A stretch of 64,000 bases of DNA from Bacteroidota bacterium. Its GTDB lineage: Bacteria > Bacteroidota > Ignavibacteria > Kapaibacteriales > UBA2268. The position numbers and the translations under genes were made by a program. Below are positions 62,929-64,000 of this stretch, one piece after another (the stretch's first letter is position 1; each line of letters begins with the position of its first letter). The DNA lies in contig JARKQC010000243.1 of assembly GCA_029974985.1 (NCBI GenBank), positions 1 through 64,000 of the forward strand, written 5' to 3'. Below the pieces are notes generated by a model. It did not search any database. It worked only from the letters and a program-made list of their open reading frames with translations, and was not told the DNA's origin.

Positions 62929-64000
62929 TTAAAGAAATGGTAATTTAATTACCTCAGCGTCAAATTTTTTGCCACGAGCTTCGATTTGAATAACAGAGCT
63001 TGGCGTTTTAAATGCGGGACTAACATAACCTAAACCAATAGATTTATTTAACGATGGAGAAAGATTGCCACTTGTTACAATGCCGATTTCTTCTTCGCCA
63101 CTAAAAATTTTATAACCGTGTCTTGGAATAAATCTATCAGCAGATACGATAAAACCTACTAAATGTCGCGATGGTTTGTTTTCTTTTATTTCGGCAATAA
63201 CTTTACTACCCAAAAAATCACCTTTATTTAATTTTGTAATCCAACCTAAACCCGCTTCGATTGGATTAGTTGTTTGGTCAATATCATTTCCGTATAAGCA
63301 ATAACCTTTTTCGAGTCTCAATGTATCACGACAACCCAAGCCAACAGCTTCTAATCCAAATTTATTTCCAGCCTTGAATAATTTATTCCAAACGTCTTTT
63401 CCAACACTTTCATCACCTTTAAAATATAATTCATAGCCTAATTCTCCCGTGTAACCAGTTCGAGAAATAATCATATCATAACCAGCTAATTTACCAAATT
63501 TAAAATGATAAAAAGGAATTTCTGTATCGCTTAAATCAATATCAGTTAATTGTTGTAATAGTTCTCTTGATGATGGACCTTGAACTGCAAGTAAGCTGTA
63601 ATCATCGGAAGAATTACGTAATTCAACGTTCATACCTTCTGAATTTTTTACACACCAATCCCAATCTTTATCAATATTAGCACCATTTACTACAAATAAA
63701 TAATGATTTTCGTTAATTCTATATACTAATAAATCATCAACTATTCCACCATCTTCAAAGCACATTGCAGAATATTGGATAGCGCCATCACTTAATTTCG
63801 AAGCATCGTTAGTTGTTACTTTTTGAACAAAATTAAGTGCATTTGTACCTAATATCTCGAACTCGCCCATGTGAGATACATCAAAAACACCTACTTTTTC
63901 ACGCACTAATTTATGCTCGAATATTATACCTTTTGGATATTGAATAGGCATAGTATAGCCAGCAAATTCGACCATTTTTGCGCCTAAACTTTTATGGATT
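62929..64000 (-). CDS. gcvT: Aminomethyltransferase (glycine cleavage T protein), start outside the window
   Basis: T protein moves the methylene group from the H-protein lipoyl arm to tetrahydrofolate. Motifs: FAGYTMPIQYP, GVFDVSHMGE, YSLLAVQGPSSREL, ISRTGYTGELGYELY and RDTLRLEKGYCLYGND. An ATG exists at 63975, but the frame stays open to the window edge and the residues before it (HKSLGAKMVEFAGY) continue the family N-terminus, so the true start lies beyond 64000. Confidence 0.93.
   Translation of the reverse strand, partial: IHKSLGAKMVEFAGYTMPIQYPKGIIFEHKLVREKVGVFDVSHMGEFEILGTNALNFVQKVTTNDASKLSDGAIQYSAMCFEDGGIVDDLLVYRINENHYLFVVNGANIDKDWDWCVKNSEGMNVELRNSSDDYSLLAVQGPSSRELLQQLTDIDLSDTEIPFYHFKFGKLAGYDMIISRTGYTGELGYELYFKGDESVGKDVWNKLFKAGNKFGLEAVGLGCRDTLRLEKGYCLYGNDIDQTTNPIEAGLGWITKLNKGDFLGSKVIAEIKENKPSRHLVGFIVSADRFIPRHGYKIFSGEEEIGIVTSGNLSPSLNKSIGLGYVSPAFKTPSSVIQIEARGKKFDAEVIKLPFL

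Noticed and set aside
63976..64000. gcvT beginning at the ATG at 63975
   Set aside because: The codons before it continue the conserved family N-terminus, so the gene is cut by the window edge.

Overview
The window is very AT-rich on both strands. Its chromosomal part fits a bacterium of the Bacteroidota / Ignavibacteriota / Kapabacteria side of the FCB group. It holds a subtilase with a type IX-secretion-like C-terminal domain, many short lipoproteins, an Omp85-family outer membrane protein, kdsA-lptC (so an LPS-bearing Gram-negative) and a DUF2795 protein. I cannot name the genus from sequence alone.

Layout. 1-3.6 kb: minus-strand cell-envelope genes, namely two tandem paralogous lipoproteins (one cut by the window edge), a zinc-dependent phospholipase C-like protein and a small lipoprotein. 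3.79-29.46 kb: an integrated element of about 25.6 kb, bounded by an 85-bp perfect direct repeat that carries the 3' half of tRNA-Asp(GUC) and its terminator. 29.4-64 kb: chromosome again, with tRNA-Asp, tRNA-Ala, a secreted protease, then mostly housekeeping genes: an ECF sigma / anti-sigma / Spy-like stress operon, ftsK, comB, kdsA-lptC-tpiA-pgsA-pgpA, HU, prmC, glgP, an S66 peptidase, P5C dehydrogenase, an exported-looking peptide deformylase, purN, hutH, an Omp85 protein, aconitase, a CorA-type transporter and gcvT (cut by the window edge).

The element has the plan of a temperate phage. A leftward lysogeny module (tyrosine integrase, lipoprotein, CI-like repressor) faces a rightward lytic operon across a switch region with two palindromic candidate operators. 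Early genes are a ribbon-helix-helix protein, a string of tiny unknown ORFs, an excisionase-like HTH protein and a P4-type primase-helicase. The primase-helicase gene is followed by an iteron region that is the likely origin. The late genes contain no recognisable terminase, portal, HK97 capsid or tail gene. Instead there are small single-span membrane proteins, a transglutaminase-like protein, two adjacent compact beta-rich proteins that look like jelly-roll capsid candidates, a lytic transglycosylase, a holin-like protein, two CHAP-type hydrolases, a unimolecular-spanin-like lipoprotein, and a 1214-aa polyvalent protein combining an HExxH domain, a DdrB/ParB-like domain and a P-loop ATPase. 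The best single hypothesis is an integrated, non-tailed, probably membrane-containing icosahedral phage of a poorly described group. The integration and the phage-like lysis genes are well supported; the tailless virion is an inference.

Regulatory DNA of note: an 11-bp-period iteron array, a perfect 17-bp inverted repeat inside the endolysin gene, a TTTGACA iteron array beside attR, paired integrase arm-type sites at both ends of the element, a 28-bp perfect palindrome before kdsA, and a competing-hairpin leader before the corA-like gene.
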